From Simmondsia chinensis (taxonomy: Eukaryota > Streptophyta > Magnoliopsida > Caryophyllales > Simmondsiaceae), in the NCBI GenBank assembly GCA_018398585.1, contig JAGTTD010000010.1, positions 2,249,501 through 2,313,500 on the forward strand: 64,000 bases of DNA. Direction: 5' to 3'. The translations under genes were made by a program, and so were the position numbers. This document shows, in pieces, positions 45,511 through 56,918 of this stretch. Position 1 is the stretch's first letter. The number at the start of each line of letters is the position of its first letter. Under the pieces are notes generated by a model. It saw nothing but the letters and a program-made list of their open reading frames with translations. It was not told the origin of the DNA and searched no databases.

Positions 45511-46123
45511 TTTCACAGTTGCTCTTGCTTTGCTGTTAGTATGTGATGTCCTTGCCCTAGTTTCGGTTTTTATTTTTATTGGACTGCTTATTCTTCTACA
45601 AGTGTTATATCATTTGAGTTGGTTGAAGTAGTTTTATTATAGTTTTGTATTATCGCCGTTTCACACTTTCCCCTGCTTCATGCGCATCCTTAATGCTATG
45701 GTTCGAATGATTCTATCGTTGCATCTCATCATTTGAATTGATTAATACAAAAAAATGTTGTTTTGATGAAATTCTTGTGTTACTGTGTTTGATTGATGTT
45801 TAAAATTATGTGTTGGTGGCGCTTGTGAGTTCAATTTGTTAATGTCAGGGAGATTAGATATCGATTTCATAATTTTTAAATTTGAAAAAATAAAACTTTG
45901 TTGCTGTATCCCTTGTTTAGATGGATCCTTCACATTAGAGGATTAAAATTGATTATAAGGAACTCATGTATCTTACTTCAATTTCTAACTTCTCCTAAGT
46001 CCCATTAATTATTTATTTTTGTATTTGTATATATTTTGATTGGTTGATTAAATATTTGTCTTATGAACTCTATCTTTTTTCAATTTTTAGGTAATTTGAT
46101 TGCACTACTTAATATTTAGAGAT

Positions 46124-47869
46124 ATGGATACGAGTTGGATCACGCAACCAAGGATTAGTCAAGCTTATATTGATGGTGTCATTGAATTCATTAAGTTGGC
46201 TAAAGGAAACCTTGTAGAAGGAAAAACTCGATGTCCATGTAATAAATGCAAAGTAGCCAAATGGTTCTCATTAGAAGATGTGGAATATCATATCCTTTTT
46301 AAGGGTTTTTGGCCAAAGTATAAGAAATAGATTTTTCATGGAAAAGAAGATATTGTTCAACAATTGAGATGTAATAGTCAAACATCTACCAATAATAATG
46401 AGGGAAGGGCCATAGGTCGAGATGATATTATTGGATTACTACGAGAAAGTATCGGAGTTGATAGTCCTCCCTCCACAAGTCAACCCCATTTGTCTGATGA
46501 ACATGATTGGTCGGACCAAGTTCCTCTTGAACAACCCAACCAATCTCCTGAGGAGAAAGCCAGGTATAAGAAGATATTGGAAGCTTCTAATGAAGAACTA
46601 TATCCAGGCTGTAGCGCATTCTCCAAATTGTCATTTCTTTTGCACTTGTTTCACTTGAAATGTATGCATAGTTGGTCTGCTGAGTCCTTCACGATGTTGC
46701 TAAGACTTCTTGTTGATGCATTTCCCCAAATTATGGTATTTCCATCATCTTATTATGAAGCTCAGAAAATGATCAATGAGTTGGGTCTTGGATATGAAAA
46801 GATTCATGCTTGTCCAAATAATTGTATGTTGTATTGGGGTGAAATGTCTGAAAAAGAGAGTTGTCATACATGCGGTACCTCAAGATGGAAGACAGTTAAG
46901 GGTAAGGAAGATGACAGTTGTAGTGCTGAAACTATGTCAACCAAGAAAGGAGAGTCCGCTAAGGTTATGCGGTATTTTTCTTTGATTTCAAGGCTCAAAA
47001 GATTATACATGTCATCTAAAACAGCCGAAGATATGAGATGGCATGAGATAGACCGTTTGAAGGATGGGAAATTAAGGCATCCTGCAGATGGCTTAGCTTG
47101 GAGGGCATTTGATGCTCGGTATCCGGAGTTTTCTTCAGATCCTCGTAGTGTTAGGCTTGGTCTTGCTAGTGACGGCTTCAATCCGTACCGTCTTATGAAT
47201 ACTACTTATAGTACATGGCCAGTGGTGTTGATCCCGTACAACTTGCCCCCATGGCTATGTATGAAGCAATCATCATTCATTCTTTCTTCGATTATTCCTG
47301 GGAAATCGGGCCCTAGACTTGACATTGATGTGTACCTACAACCATTGCTGCATGAGTTGAAATTGTTATGGGAAGGTATTAATGCATATGATGCCTATAG
47401 TGGACAAAACTTTAGGATGCAAGGGGCTATAATGTGGACTATCAATGACTTTCCTGCATATGTTATGTTGTTTGGTTGGAGTACAAAGGGCTACACAGCT
47501 TGTCCTTATTGCACTGAACATACACATTCTTATAAGTTTGGGGGCAAGATTTGCTATAATGGACACCGTAAATGGTTACCTAATAATCACCCTTTTCGAT
47601 CTCAGAGTCAATTGTTTGATGGGACAATGGAGTATGCTTGTGCTCCTACTCTGGCATCAGGGACTGATATCTTGAAAGCACAAGAACAAGTTCGTTACAA
47701 GTACGGAAAAACCCAAAAGACTAGTAAGAAGAAAAGAGAAAGGCACCACATAGACAGTTCAATAGAAAGAGTGGACAATGAGGAAGTGCTTTGGAAGAAA
47801 AAAAGCATATTTTTTGACTTGTCATATTGGGAGTACAATCTCCTTCGACATCTGACCGTCAACATCTGA
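46124..47869 (+). pseudogene. CACTA element 2 TNP2-like transposase, disabled
   Basis: From ATG 46124 the start MDTSWITQPRIS and the metal-binding CPCNKCKVAKW are the transposase-associated domain. A TAG at 46328-46330 stands where the family has Trp before IFHG. After it the frame is open to 47866 and shows TNP2 motifs: FLLHLFHLKCMHSWS, MINELGLGYEKIHACPNNC, SCHTCGTSRW, RMQGAIMWTINDFPAY and ACPYCTEHTHSY. At SIFFDLSYWEYNLLRH the homology stops and the frame ends (TGA 47867), so the catalytic C-terminal half is deleted. The sequence passes directly into the start of the second gene. Confidence 0.92.
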
Positions 47870-49610
47870 AGCAGAGGGACCAGTCAGGGAAGCTGGTGTT
47901 TGGTCCACTGACGTGCCATTTGATGAGAGGGAGCTACTTCAACTTATCGGTAAATGTTTTCAATTTTATAGCATTAATTATAGTAATAATTTTTCAATCA
48001 ATTAGAAAAGTAATGGTATATCTTAATCGTTAATAGATTGCCAAGGTAACTTGAGTACCTTAAGGACTATACCAGTTAAAGAAGTATGGCATCTTCCTGA
48101 AGGTGTAAGAATTATTGTGCGGTTCAATGACCTACGCCAGCCAATTAGAAAGGGTGGCGATTTGTTGATCCGGTTTATTGGAGAGGTTGCAAAAACGGGA
48201 CAGTTTTGTCCGCTCGGAGTAAGAGATTGGCGTACGATGAATGACCAATACAAAGCAGAAGCTATTGAGGTTATTCGAGTAAGTATTATTTATGTCTGAA
48301 GTTTACTTTATATATATGATATAATATGTATGTCTGAAGTTTTTGAACTTTATCATTGTATTAATTAAGATTTTATACTCTTAATTGTGTTAATTTAATT
48401 CACTAGTATAATTGGCAATATGTTCTTCTATCAAATTTTACTGTTCGAGTAAAATTTGGATATAGCACTGAAATGTGGTTGCTCTCTTACTAGTACAACT
48501 ACTGCTTTATGCCTTCTTACTATTCCCTTGCCTTTTTGTGACATTATTGTTGGATTTTATGTTTTAGGAGAAATTTTCAATGCCCAGTGATGTATTGATT
48601 GATAAATCAATACTACAGCATCTTGGCAAAATGTGGAGGGGTTATAAGACGAGCTTGAAAGCGCGATATTGCCAAGGGAACAAAACTGAGACTGAAGTTA
48701 TTGCAACAGTGCCACGAGGAGTTAATCGTGACCAATGGATAACTTTGGTACATTTTTAGTTTTCTCCACAAGGCAAGGTAAAACAATTTCTTTTTAAGTA
48801 ATTTTTGATTGGTCAAAAAGGGGGAAGCAGATTGATATTGATTATGAATGTAAAGTTTTTCTTGGATTGATGTTGATTTCCAATGTCAGGAGAAGAGTAA
48901 ATGCGGCAAAGAAGCACGTGCCAAGCAGAATCAATTTCACACGACTGGTTCAACAAGTTATGCCAATAAAAGAGATAGTTTTGTAAGGACTTCAGTATAT
49001 GTTTAGTGTATTATTACTATCTACCTGTTAAATTAGTTAAGACTTATGTTGACGTGTTGATTGTAGGAAATTAATAAAGGGAGGAAGCCCACCAGTATAG
49101 AGTTTTACCAGGAAACTCATACCAGGAAAAGTGGTGGCTTTTTTGAGAACACGGTTTTACAAGAATTTATGGTGGGTTTTATTATTATCTCACATTTCTT
49201 TTAATTTAAATGTATTTAATGCCTTTTTCTCTTCTTTGTAGGATACAACTAGAGAAATAGTTGAGGCTCGACTTGGATCTTCTTCCAGACCTCAATCAGA
49301 AATCGAGGAGGAAGTATTTGCAGAGCTAATGTATGAACAGGAAAATCCGGGCTATCGAGCGGTAGGCTATGGATTTGGCGTGAAGAGGAGTGATATATAC
49401 GGAGTCAGGGGTGAACTAAAGAAAAAGGGACTCGACCGTACCGGTGATCATGTCGAATTACAAAATATGAAAATAGAATTGGCCAATGTAAAGCAGCAAA
49501 TGAGAAGACTCCTACCCATCTATGATGCTGTTTCTTCTGGCCAAGCATCATATAAAATGATAGCAGAAGGTCGACCAATTATGACTGCGGTTGCTGATCC
49601 GCTAAGATAA
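47856..49610 (+). pseudogene. CACTA element 2 Transposase_24 (Ptta/En-Spm) protein, six exons
   Basis: Exons with GT-AG borders and matching phases: 47856-47949, 48037-48278, 48568-48777, 48890-48982, 49067-49171, 49242-49610. They encode VWSTDVPFDERELLQLI, IRFIGEVAKTG, MWRGYKTSLKARYCQG, VPRGVNRDQWITLV, FHTTGSTSYA, IEFYQETHTRKSGGFFEN and FGVKRSDIYGVRGELKK, the order of the plant Transposase_24 family. A TAG at 48757-48759 replaces the Trp expected before FSPQGK. No ATG precedes the first segment, whose true 5' end was lost with the TNP2 deletion. A further exon may exist near 50290-50368 (SPSTPSSFG then stop). Confidence 0.88.
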
Positions 49611-50598
49611 TCTATTTAATTTGTATTTGTTTGTACTATAATGCAAATAATTGTCTTTCTAATCCTTTGTAAATAATAAAATTGATGATGTGAATGATTG
49701 AGACAAAAGGTGGCATTGAGGTTGGTACTTTTGGGAAACTATATGAATTTACCATGTGAAGCAAAATTTTGGATCAGATATGCTTGTCTTGCTGCTTGAA
49801 AAGATGGTTTGGTTTTTGGATGTTTTGACACTTCTTCTACTAAATCTTTTCTCTAATATCTTCATTGATAATCCTCTTTCAATTTTTCCCATATGAGGAA
49901 TAGCCTAACTTTAGACAATAAGATATAATTTGAATCATGTGTGTTGTGCTTTACAAGATGTGGCAGAGAGTGGAATCTCATGTGCTATATTAGCCTTAAG
50001 ATGTTGCAAACTCTTCATTTGCTTCAAGCACATACTAGATAGAAATGAGAATGGAGGGCAAGCTAAATAGGTGGCAATCACATGATATGAAAGTCATGAG
50101 GTGCAGCACAACCTAGGCCTCCCTCTATCTACTCCTACTTCCCTTCCAAAAGGGATTGTGGACACTCGAGGGTTGACGGATTCCGATAAATGATTTCATG
50201 TGCTCATTGTTATTGATTTATGTGATAATAAACTGGTAGATTGATATTTTGTACATAAGTAATGTTATTATTGTGTTGTCTATACAGGGTAGAGATGAAT
50301 CGGGATCAGGTGACGGTGAACCCTCAAATTTTTTTGCATCTCCAAGCACGCCAAGCTCATTCGGTTGATTGATATATTTGTGAAAAATGTACTTGACTAA
50401 GTTAGCATTGTATATATATTTTTTTTTTGGTTATTAGATTAATTATGTTGATATTTGGAGTGAAAAAAATCTCAAATTTTGCATTGAACTATCAAAGTAC
50501 ATTGACAATGTTGTAATATTTTGATTGTCGAATTCGGAATCTTATGAAAAATTTATCAATTTAGTTGATATTTTTTTATTAAGTAATTTTGTATATAA

Positions 50599-50633
<35 letters not shown>

Positions 50634-50724
50634 AAAAATATGCACAAATAAATAGGCAATACAGGCTGTTTGTAAAATGTCCATGCTAAGAAGTAAAAAT
50701 AGGGTATTTAAAAAATTTGAAAAA
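49611..50724 (+). other. 3' non-coding part of CACTA element 2
   Basis: AT-rich, with a (TG)n microsatellite at 50608-50633 and a possible last exon at 50290-50368. No other coding sign. Confidence 0.5.
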
Positions 50725-51130
50725 TCTCGACAATAAAAAACGCCGAAAAATATCGGCACTTATAAGCGCCGATATTCTCGGCGCTTTTATTTTTTGGCGT
50801 TTTCTTTCTCGGCGCTTGTCCTAAGCGCCGATAATGAAATTCTCGACGCTTTTTCGTGCCGAGAATTCCTAAAAAAAGGGCCGAGAATTACCCTTTTTTG
50901 TTGTAGTGTATGTGATATATATTGCACCTATACTTTTTTTTTTTTGATATTGTCGCAACCATATGTATTTGTCACCGACACCCATTTTCTATTAGGTTCT
51001 TTCTAAGAAAAATATTTATAATATATATAGACATAAATATATCGGTATAGGAATTCCACGTGTGAATCTATTAACAAAAAAGGCGTATATTGAAACTTTT
51101 TCAAAGAAGACGTTAATAGATAATTAATTG

Positions 51131-51512
51131 AAGGGTTATTTATGACAAAGATCCCTGTACTTTATCTATTGTATCTATTTAGTCCTTGTACTTTTAATTG
51201 TGTCAAATTAGTCTTTATACAATTCAAAATGTGTCAATTTGGTCCTTAGAGAAAGAATTATGCTAACTTTTTAATAAAATTTTTAATGGTTCAACCACGA
51301 ATTGGGTTAACTTGAGTAAACAGATAAATTTATAATAAGTTACTTGCATTTAACATAATTTTACCTTTTAAAATTACGTCATTGACAACTTAAATTTATC
51401 TAAAGGACTAAATTAACACATTTTGAATTATTTAGGGACTAAATTGACACAATTAAAAGTACAAGGATCAAATTGACACAATGGGTAAAGTACAAGGACC
51501 TTTGAGATAAAT
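51131..51512. mobile_element. MITE, family C, best-preserved copy
   Basis: The left arm GTTATTTATGACAAAGATCC with CTGTACTTTATCTATTGTAT is inverted on the right (ATGGGTAAAGTACAAGGACC, GAGATAAATAACGC), giving arms of about 110 bp. The centre shares TGGTTCAACCACGAATTGGG with the other copies. Target duplication not resolved. Confidence 0.7.
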
Positions 51513-51639
51513 AACGCTTTAATTTAATCTATTGAACTACTCCACTTAATATTTCTTTTTATAGTATAATCTCACTTAAACGTACATCAACAGTTATTAT
51601 AGAATAGTATCACGAGGTCCTTTTTGTCTTACTCTGTCG

Positions 51640-52010
51640 GTAGGGGGTAAATGAATTATACATTCAATGAATTACTCAAGGGGCTGCTCGAGTCATTAAC
51701 ATCTGTGAAAGGTTTGATAAAGGGTTTGATAAGAGCTCGTTAAAAGCTCATTTTTGGCTTGTTAAGGGCTCATCATGAGCTTGTTCATAGCCAATATTAA
51801 GCTCAAAAATGGCTCAATAGTGCTTTGATAATAATTCGAATAACTCAATTTAGTAGCAAGCTAGACTCCATAGGAAGCTTGCTTCAACTCGACTCGATAA
51901 CTGGCTTGAATCAACTAATAGTGAACACACTAAAATTTATCAAAATAAACTCAAACAAAAGTTTAAAAACTCGATAAAAACTTGCCCGGAGAAACTTGAA
52001 TTTGTCAATT
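51640..52010. repeat. Degraded hAT-like repeat
   Basis: Starts near TAGGGGGTAAATGAATTAT and is full of GCTCGTTAAAAGCTCA, CTTGTTAAGGGCTC-type units, as at 22355-22600 and 31640-32180. Confidence 0.45.
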
Positions 52011-52099
52011 AAAAAAGGTTGACTCTCACCAACTCTAAAGACTCATAAGAATTAGAAAGTTCTATTAATTTAATGCAACCACAATTAAAACCAACAGTA

Positions 52100-52210
52100 C
52101 AATAACAACAACTGTTCCAGTACCTCAAGGGCTTTCGCATAAGTAGGGTCGGGAAAATATATGTACGCCGCTTCCCCCCTTCAGGGTCCGATGACCCCCA
52201 ACCTAAGAAG
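52100..52210 (-). mobile_element. Angio-domain SINE, (GTT)n tail, minus strand
   Basis: On the minus strand it reads AGGTTGGGGGTCATCGGACC, CTGAAGGGGGGAAGCGGCGT, CCCGACCCTACTTATGCGAA and GCACTGG-like GTACTGGAACAGTTGTTGTT. No head region is seen. Confidence 0.7.
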
Positions 52211-52935
52211 CATGACAACATAAAAATATGGCAACATGAAAGCATATGAGCGAAACCTAGCACAAAAAATTAACACCAACTGTGTTTAACAATATTAGGT
52301 AAACTCTTAAGATAAGGTCGAAAATATGAAATCATAAACTACTTTTAACTACTTCAACAAATTTATTTTAAATATTTACCTAAACCACCTAAAGTCATCA
52401 TGATATGATATTTCAGACTAATAAAATTAGGTTACTTATGTTAAACGACATTTAAAAGTATTTATGTTAAATTTCATCGAGCTTCAGGTCCGACTTACAA
52501 AGTTGACATATTTAAAGACCACATACAAGTCTAGATGAGATCCCAATTTAAACCAATTGTTATTAGATGGAGTAATTCAATAGGCTTATATGTTTATCTC
52601 TTTTATCTACAACTCTTATGTATGATTCTTATTAAACTTACATGTACAGTTCTCAGTACTTTTAAGAAAATCAAGTGTTGCAATTTTTTACAGCGAATCA
52701 CTTTTAATCGACGTAGTTAACATTTCATGACTCAAAAATTTTACTTGTCGTGCAATTCAACTGAGTTATCAAAATTGAAATTATATAACATTCGGGTGCA
52801 AAATATGTGTAGACTCTGGAAACAATTATGAGGCAGTATAAATTAAGATTACATATAATCATAGCTTGAGGTCATGAGGAACTCAGTTACCCAATAAACC
52901 CCAGCCCATGAGGAGACCCACACACCATAGGAACC

Positions 52936-53640
52936 ATTTTTTTTTTTTTTTTTTTTTTTTTTTGATAATTGGAAATTTATTGATCATGGAGAAAAGCAGG
53001 AACAATAACTCCAAACCCCCGAAGAGATCAAACAAAACGTATCGCAACACGCGAACCCCCCAGAACACCAAAAAAAGGAAAACCCCAAACACCCTGAACA
53101 CCGAAAAAAACACAATCAAGACCCCGAACAAAGGACAGCTCAAAATACGCACAGCAGAGCAACACGCGAACAAACGCCAGGCCCACACAAACACCAAAGC
53201 GAATCAAAAAAACAACGGAGAGAAGAAGCAACACAACCGGCAAAACACGAGCAAAGGACACACAAAGAAAGGCCAACAGCAAACTCCCCACACCTCCACC
53301 ACAGAAAGCACGCACCAAGCCTACCACCCGAACGCAACCAGCGGAACAAGAAGACACCACAAACTCACTAAAAACCCAAGGCTCAAAACGCAACCACTCA
53401 AGAACCGAAGCTACTACAGAGCACTCTATATCTTAGTTTTTCCTTTATCTTTTACCTTCTTGCATCTTTTAACCACCCTTTTAATACCCTTAGCGTTTTT
53501 CAATAGTTTTTCCACCACTGTGTCATGCATGTTCTCCCAGCGTAGCCCCAGAATGTTCGCCATCTTACAAATCTTCGCAGCCTCTTTGTCTACCGGTCTT
53601 GTACTATCCTGATCTGATTCCGATTAAGTCAATTAAGTCA
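52936..53640 (-). mobile_element. LINE-like retroposed insert with poly(A) tail
   Basis: A T-run at about 52938-52962 is a minus-strand poly(A) tail, preceded on that strand by AATAAATTTCCAATTATC. Further upstream, 53450-53640 encodes an acidic then basic C-terminus (EAAKICKMANILGLRWEN, KRVVKRCKKVKDKGK then stop) like the end of a plant LINE ORF1. The 450 bp between is strikingly A+C-rich on the plus strand (G+T-rich as RNA). No ORF2 is present. The left-hand border is clear, the right-hand one is not. Confidence 0.5.
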
Positions 53641-53984
53641 GGGATTTCTCAAGAAGAGGTTAAAGGGGACAATCAAACTCTAGACCTTTTGGCCTAAAGT
53701 AATACTCTATTCCTTCACTTGCCTCTTATCATTGAGGCAAGACTCTGATATAACACCATAGTTCGAGCTCCTTGTGGATCCCCATCTCTCAAGTAGTTGC
53801 GGGTATATTTGTCTAAACTCCAGTTGCAAAATTCGTTGAGTATAATACTTGATCTTCTAGACAGTATTGAAAGGTAGTTGATTGAAAAATTAAAATATAA
53901 CAGTTATCCTTTAAAGCTATGGAATTTTCAGTGCCACAGAAAAAAAAAAAAAATCACTTTTCTAGAATAATTTGATATAGGCTT

Positions 53985-54285
53985 ATTTACTCTAAAGATA
54001 TAGTGTGTCAATTTAGTCCTTCGGTTAATTTCAAATTAAGTAATTGACATAATTTTGGCAGCACAATTATGTTAAATGCAAGTAATCTACTAAAGCTTCA
54101 CCCATTGGCTCAATTTAACGCAACCTATGGCTGAACCATTAAAAACTTGACATAAATTTTATTTCAGGAACCAAATTGATACAATATCAATTGTAAATAG
54201 AATAAATTGATACAATTAAAAGTACAATGACTAAATTTACACAATAGACAAAGTACAAGGAACTTAGGTGTAAATAACCCCTTAA
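53985..54285. mobile_element. MITE, family C, internally deleted copy
   Basis: Right arm AAAAGTACAATGACTAAATT, ACACAATAGACAAAGTACAA and GTGTAAATAACCCC matches 51131-51512; the left arm and centre are shortened. Confidence 0.6.
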
Positions 54286-55509
54286 TATATATAAAATAAG
54301 AATAATCATAAAACAAATATATTGGTAAAAGGAAAACATTGTCATTATATGAAGAAGATATGTAAACTAACTCCATTGAACTGCACAAAATTTCAAAATT
54401 TGGTGAACCGAAACAATCAATGGAAATGTGGTTGAACCGGTCTTAAATTCATGTGACATACCAAAATGACTAGTTGCTTTTCAAAGATTAGTTTGTCCAC
54501 AATTTAAAAAATATCTTGTCTATCCAAATTTTTTTTTAAAAAAAAGTACATTACAATGATTTAATCTGATAATCCTTGAATGTTCTAAATACGTTATCTT
54601 AAAGTATACGATTTAACATGATATCAAAGTTTATAAACAAAACCTAGTTACTCTGATAACCCTAACCTTAGGATACTCACTGCTTATTGCACAAGGGCAA
54701 TTCACTACCCCTGGCCGACCTCTTTCCCTCGATCTTCCTCTAGCATGTAGCACTCATGCAACTCGAGCCTGCACCCGCTTCTTTAGCCTCCCTCCACTTA
54801 CGGATATGTGTGGATATGTCCAACACCACTGCCGACCAGTTCTCTCCTTGCAATACAGTTGCAGCCTCTTCTGCATACCGTGCTAACAATTTTCCCATTC
54901 TTCCTTGTTGCCCATAACCTCCCTCTCAATTCCTTCCTCTTCTCAACTCTAGGCAGTCCAGGCTCGCTACCTGCTTTAGTTGGACAACAATCCCCCTTCT
55001 CTCACCCTGTAAGGCTGTGGTCCAATCTCGGAGGATAGATCTCTAGTGGCACTAGCCCCTTTCTCCAGGCACCAAACATTTTCGTGTGGGGATTTGTTTT
55101 ATTAAGGAGAGCCATGTTCAAGCTCCAGAAAAAGGAAACAAGACCAGGATTTGGAGATTTTCTTTATGTATGTAATATAAGGTGTTAAGGATTATCTTTC
55201 TTTCATTTTAAGCTTTAACTCAGTATTTATACAGTAAAAAAATCGAGGTAAGGTGTCTCCAAGGACACTTAGCATTATTATTTATTAGACACATGTACAA
55301 GGTACTTAGTATGAATAATGAGTAACATTCAGGGTCCTTGGAGGCTTGCACATTCGGATCTCAGAGGATGGATTTGGTACTTGGATCAAGGTGGACGAAT
55401 AAGGTTATTACGAGTAGATAACTTTGAATGAGCATAATTGGTTGATTCCCGGCCTAAGTAAGGCCACGAGGGTATGGATAGACCAAGATAAAGTTGACAA
55501 GTAACTTAC
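54286..55509. other. Gene-free stretch with a moderately GC-rich block
   Basis: 54650-55090 is richer in C than its surroundings and may be an old retrotransposon or gene fragment, but no frame gives a recognisable protein on either strand. Confidence 0.4.
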
Positions 55510-55696
55510 GAAAGCACAGGTGTACAATTAAGTTGTTAGAGGGAACTTCGATGGGCAACAGCACAATAGGCTCCCACCAGCCTGCTCTAATTCTCCCATT
55601 ATTGTCTTCTTCAGATGGTAAGGAGTACAACAATGCCCAAATAAAAGCCAAAAACATTACGAGATGGAGTAAAACGAGCCCACGACTCAATATGTC
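55510..55696 (-). other. Candidate exon with a hydrophobic segment, unrecognised
   Basis: The minus-strand frame contains LLHLVMFLAFIWALLYSLP, a plausible membrane segment or signal anchor, then SEEDNNGRIRAGWWEPIVLL. It ends at a good splice donor (CTTTC|GTAAGT) and follows a possible acceptor (TTCTACAAG). There is no ATG at its start and I found no partner exons. It could be an internal exon of a decayed gene, or chance. Confidence 0.22.
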
Positions 55697-55798
55697 ACGC
55701 TTGTAGAATAGATAGTTTAACTACTACATCAAATTAAATAGCTCTCCTATTCTCTAATTCTTACTCACATAGTCTACACCTATTCATATATGTACAGC

Positions 55799-56043
55799 AA
55801 GCAACATTCTCGGTGCCCCAAAGGCTCCCGCCTAAGCAAGGTTTGGGAGGATGGATGTATGCAGCATTCCCCCCTTCAAGATGCTACTCTGAAAAGAGGC
55901 TGTTTCCGAGAACCCCCAACCTCAAGGGTGCAACACAAAGACTTCCCAAAAGGTCACCCATCTTGGTACTATTATAGACCAAGCACACTTAACTTCAGAG
56001 TTCTAATGGGATCCAGTGCTTACAGATTGGTACCCTTTTAAGT
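55799..56043 (-). mobile_element. Full-length 5S-rRNA-headed SINE (245 bp)
   Basis: A perfect 18-bp target duplication TATTCATATATGTACAGC flanks it (55781-55798, 56044-56061). On the minus strand the first about 105 bp follow plant 5S rRNA from GGGTACCA through ACTGGATCCCATTAGAACTC, TGAAGTTAAGTGTGCTTGG and CAAGATGGGTGACC to GTGTTGCACCC, the very end of 5S. The SINE body follows: TTGGGGGTTCTCGGAAACAG, GGGAATGCTGCATACATCC, GGCGGGAGCCTTTGGGGCAC. Transcription would be by pol III from the 5S-type internal promoter. Confidence 0.9.
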
Positions 56044-56918
56044 TATTCATATATGTACAGCCTAACACTAAATTAACCTATTTCTGTAAAGGAAACTATA
56101 ATAAGACAGTACATATAATCTAAGAATTTATTAAAAATAAAAATAAAAAAATCTAAGCATGAATAAAATTACTTGTATCTTTGGCCAAAAATACAAATTA
56201 AAGCTACAAATTTTGGCTTCTGGACATGTATCCAACAATTTCCATCAACTTATATTACAAATTGCATATCTTACCCTATAAAGATTGAAAATAAAATTTC
56301 TAAAGAAAAATTAAGAAAAACAAAAATAACATTCTACCCCAATATAATAATCATTGGACAAGAATTCGATACATTTGTTAAAAATAAATATACTACAATT
56401 TCTCATATTAAGTAATTTTATGTATAAAGTTATTATGGCGTTGTTTAATTGCCACAGGAATTGACTTCCTATAAGAAATTATATTTTCGAGTAATTCAAT
56501 TCCTATGTCAATTTTTCAGGAAGTACATATAAAGTCTTTGGTTGCGAAGATGTCACATAGAACTTAATTGCAAAACTAGGAAAAAGTCGAAGGAATTAGA
56601 ACTTACCAAGAGAGAAAATACCCACTTTCTATAAATTCTGATTCCTTACACTTACTTCCGGATAATGGAACAAAGTCTATATGTACAAATGTTTGAAGTG
56701 TAATGTTATTATCAGAGCATTTGAATCTTTCTTATGTTAAAATTATCCCGTCATCGACAAAAATTGCCCTGAAATAACACCATTTTGTTTTAAAAGTTAC
56801 TTAATATGATAAAATGCGAGATGTATCGAAATCCTTGCCCATAATCATCCATCCATGATCAACTAGAGCTCACCAAAAAAGCTAAAAAAAAAAAAAACAA
56901 AAATTCTATAAATTAATA
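56044..56918. other. Gene-free interval 3' of the IRX15-like gene
   Basis: AT-rich sequence holding the 3' untranslated region of the minus-strand IRX15-like gene near its right edge. No other feature is seen. Confidence 0.4.

Larger units (their letters stand above)
45125..50908 (+). mobile_element. CACTA (En/Spm) transposon with decayed transposase genes
   Basis: The ends CACTACAACAAAAAAGGG at 45125 and its exact inverse at 50908 are flanked by TAT on both sides (45122-45124, 50909-50911). Subterminal regions carry CTCGGCG, GGCGCTT and GCCGAGA repeats (45145-45290 and 50725-50885). Inside lie a TNP2-type coding region and a spliced Transposase_24 coding region in the same orientation. Two nonsense codons and a deletion inside TNP2 make it non-autonomous now. 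Length 5,784 bp. Confidence 0.95.

Noticed and set aside
45105..45631. Frames of about 144 residues at the CACTA left end
   Set aside because: They cross the terminal repeat and the CTCTCACCCTCAC minisatellite; no domain.
52883..53393. Minus-strand Phe/Val-rich frames
   Set aside because: They lie in the G+T-rich 3' region and run into the poly(A); no homology and hydrophobicity is a by-product of GT-richness.
52908..53612. Plus-strand 234-residue Asn/Lys/Thr-rich open frame
   Set aside because: It begins in the T-run and reads the complement of the LINE-like insert; composition explains its openness.
55799..56043. A genuine 5S rRNA gene
   Set aside because: The 5' part of 5S is shortened and altered, there is no tandem array or T-run terminator after GTGTTGCACCC, and the sequence continues into a SINE body with flanking target duplication.
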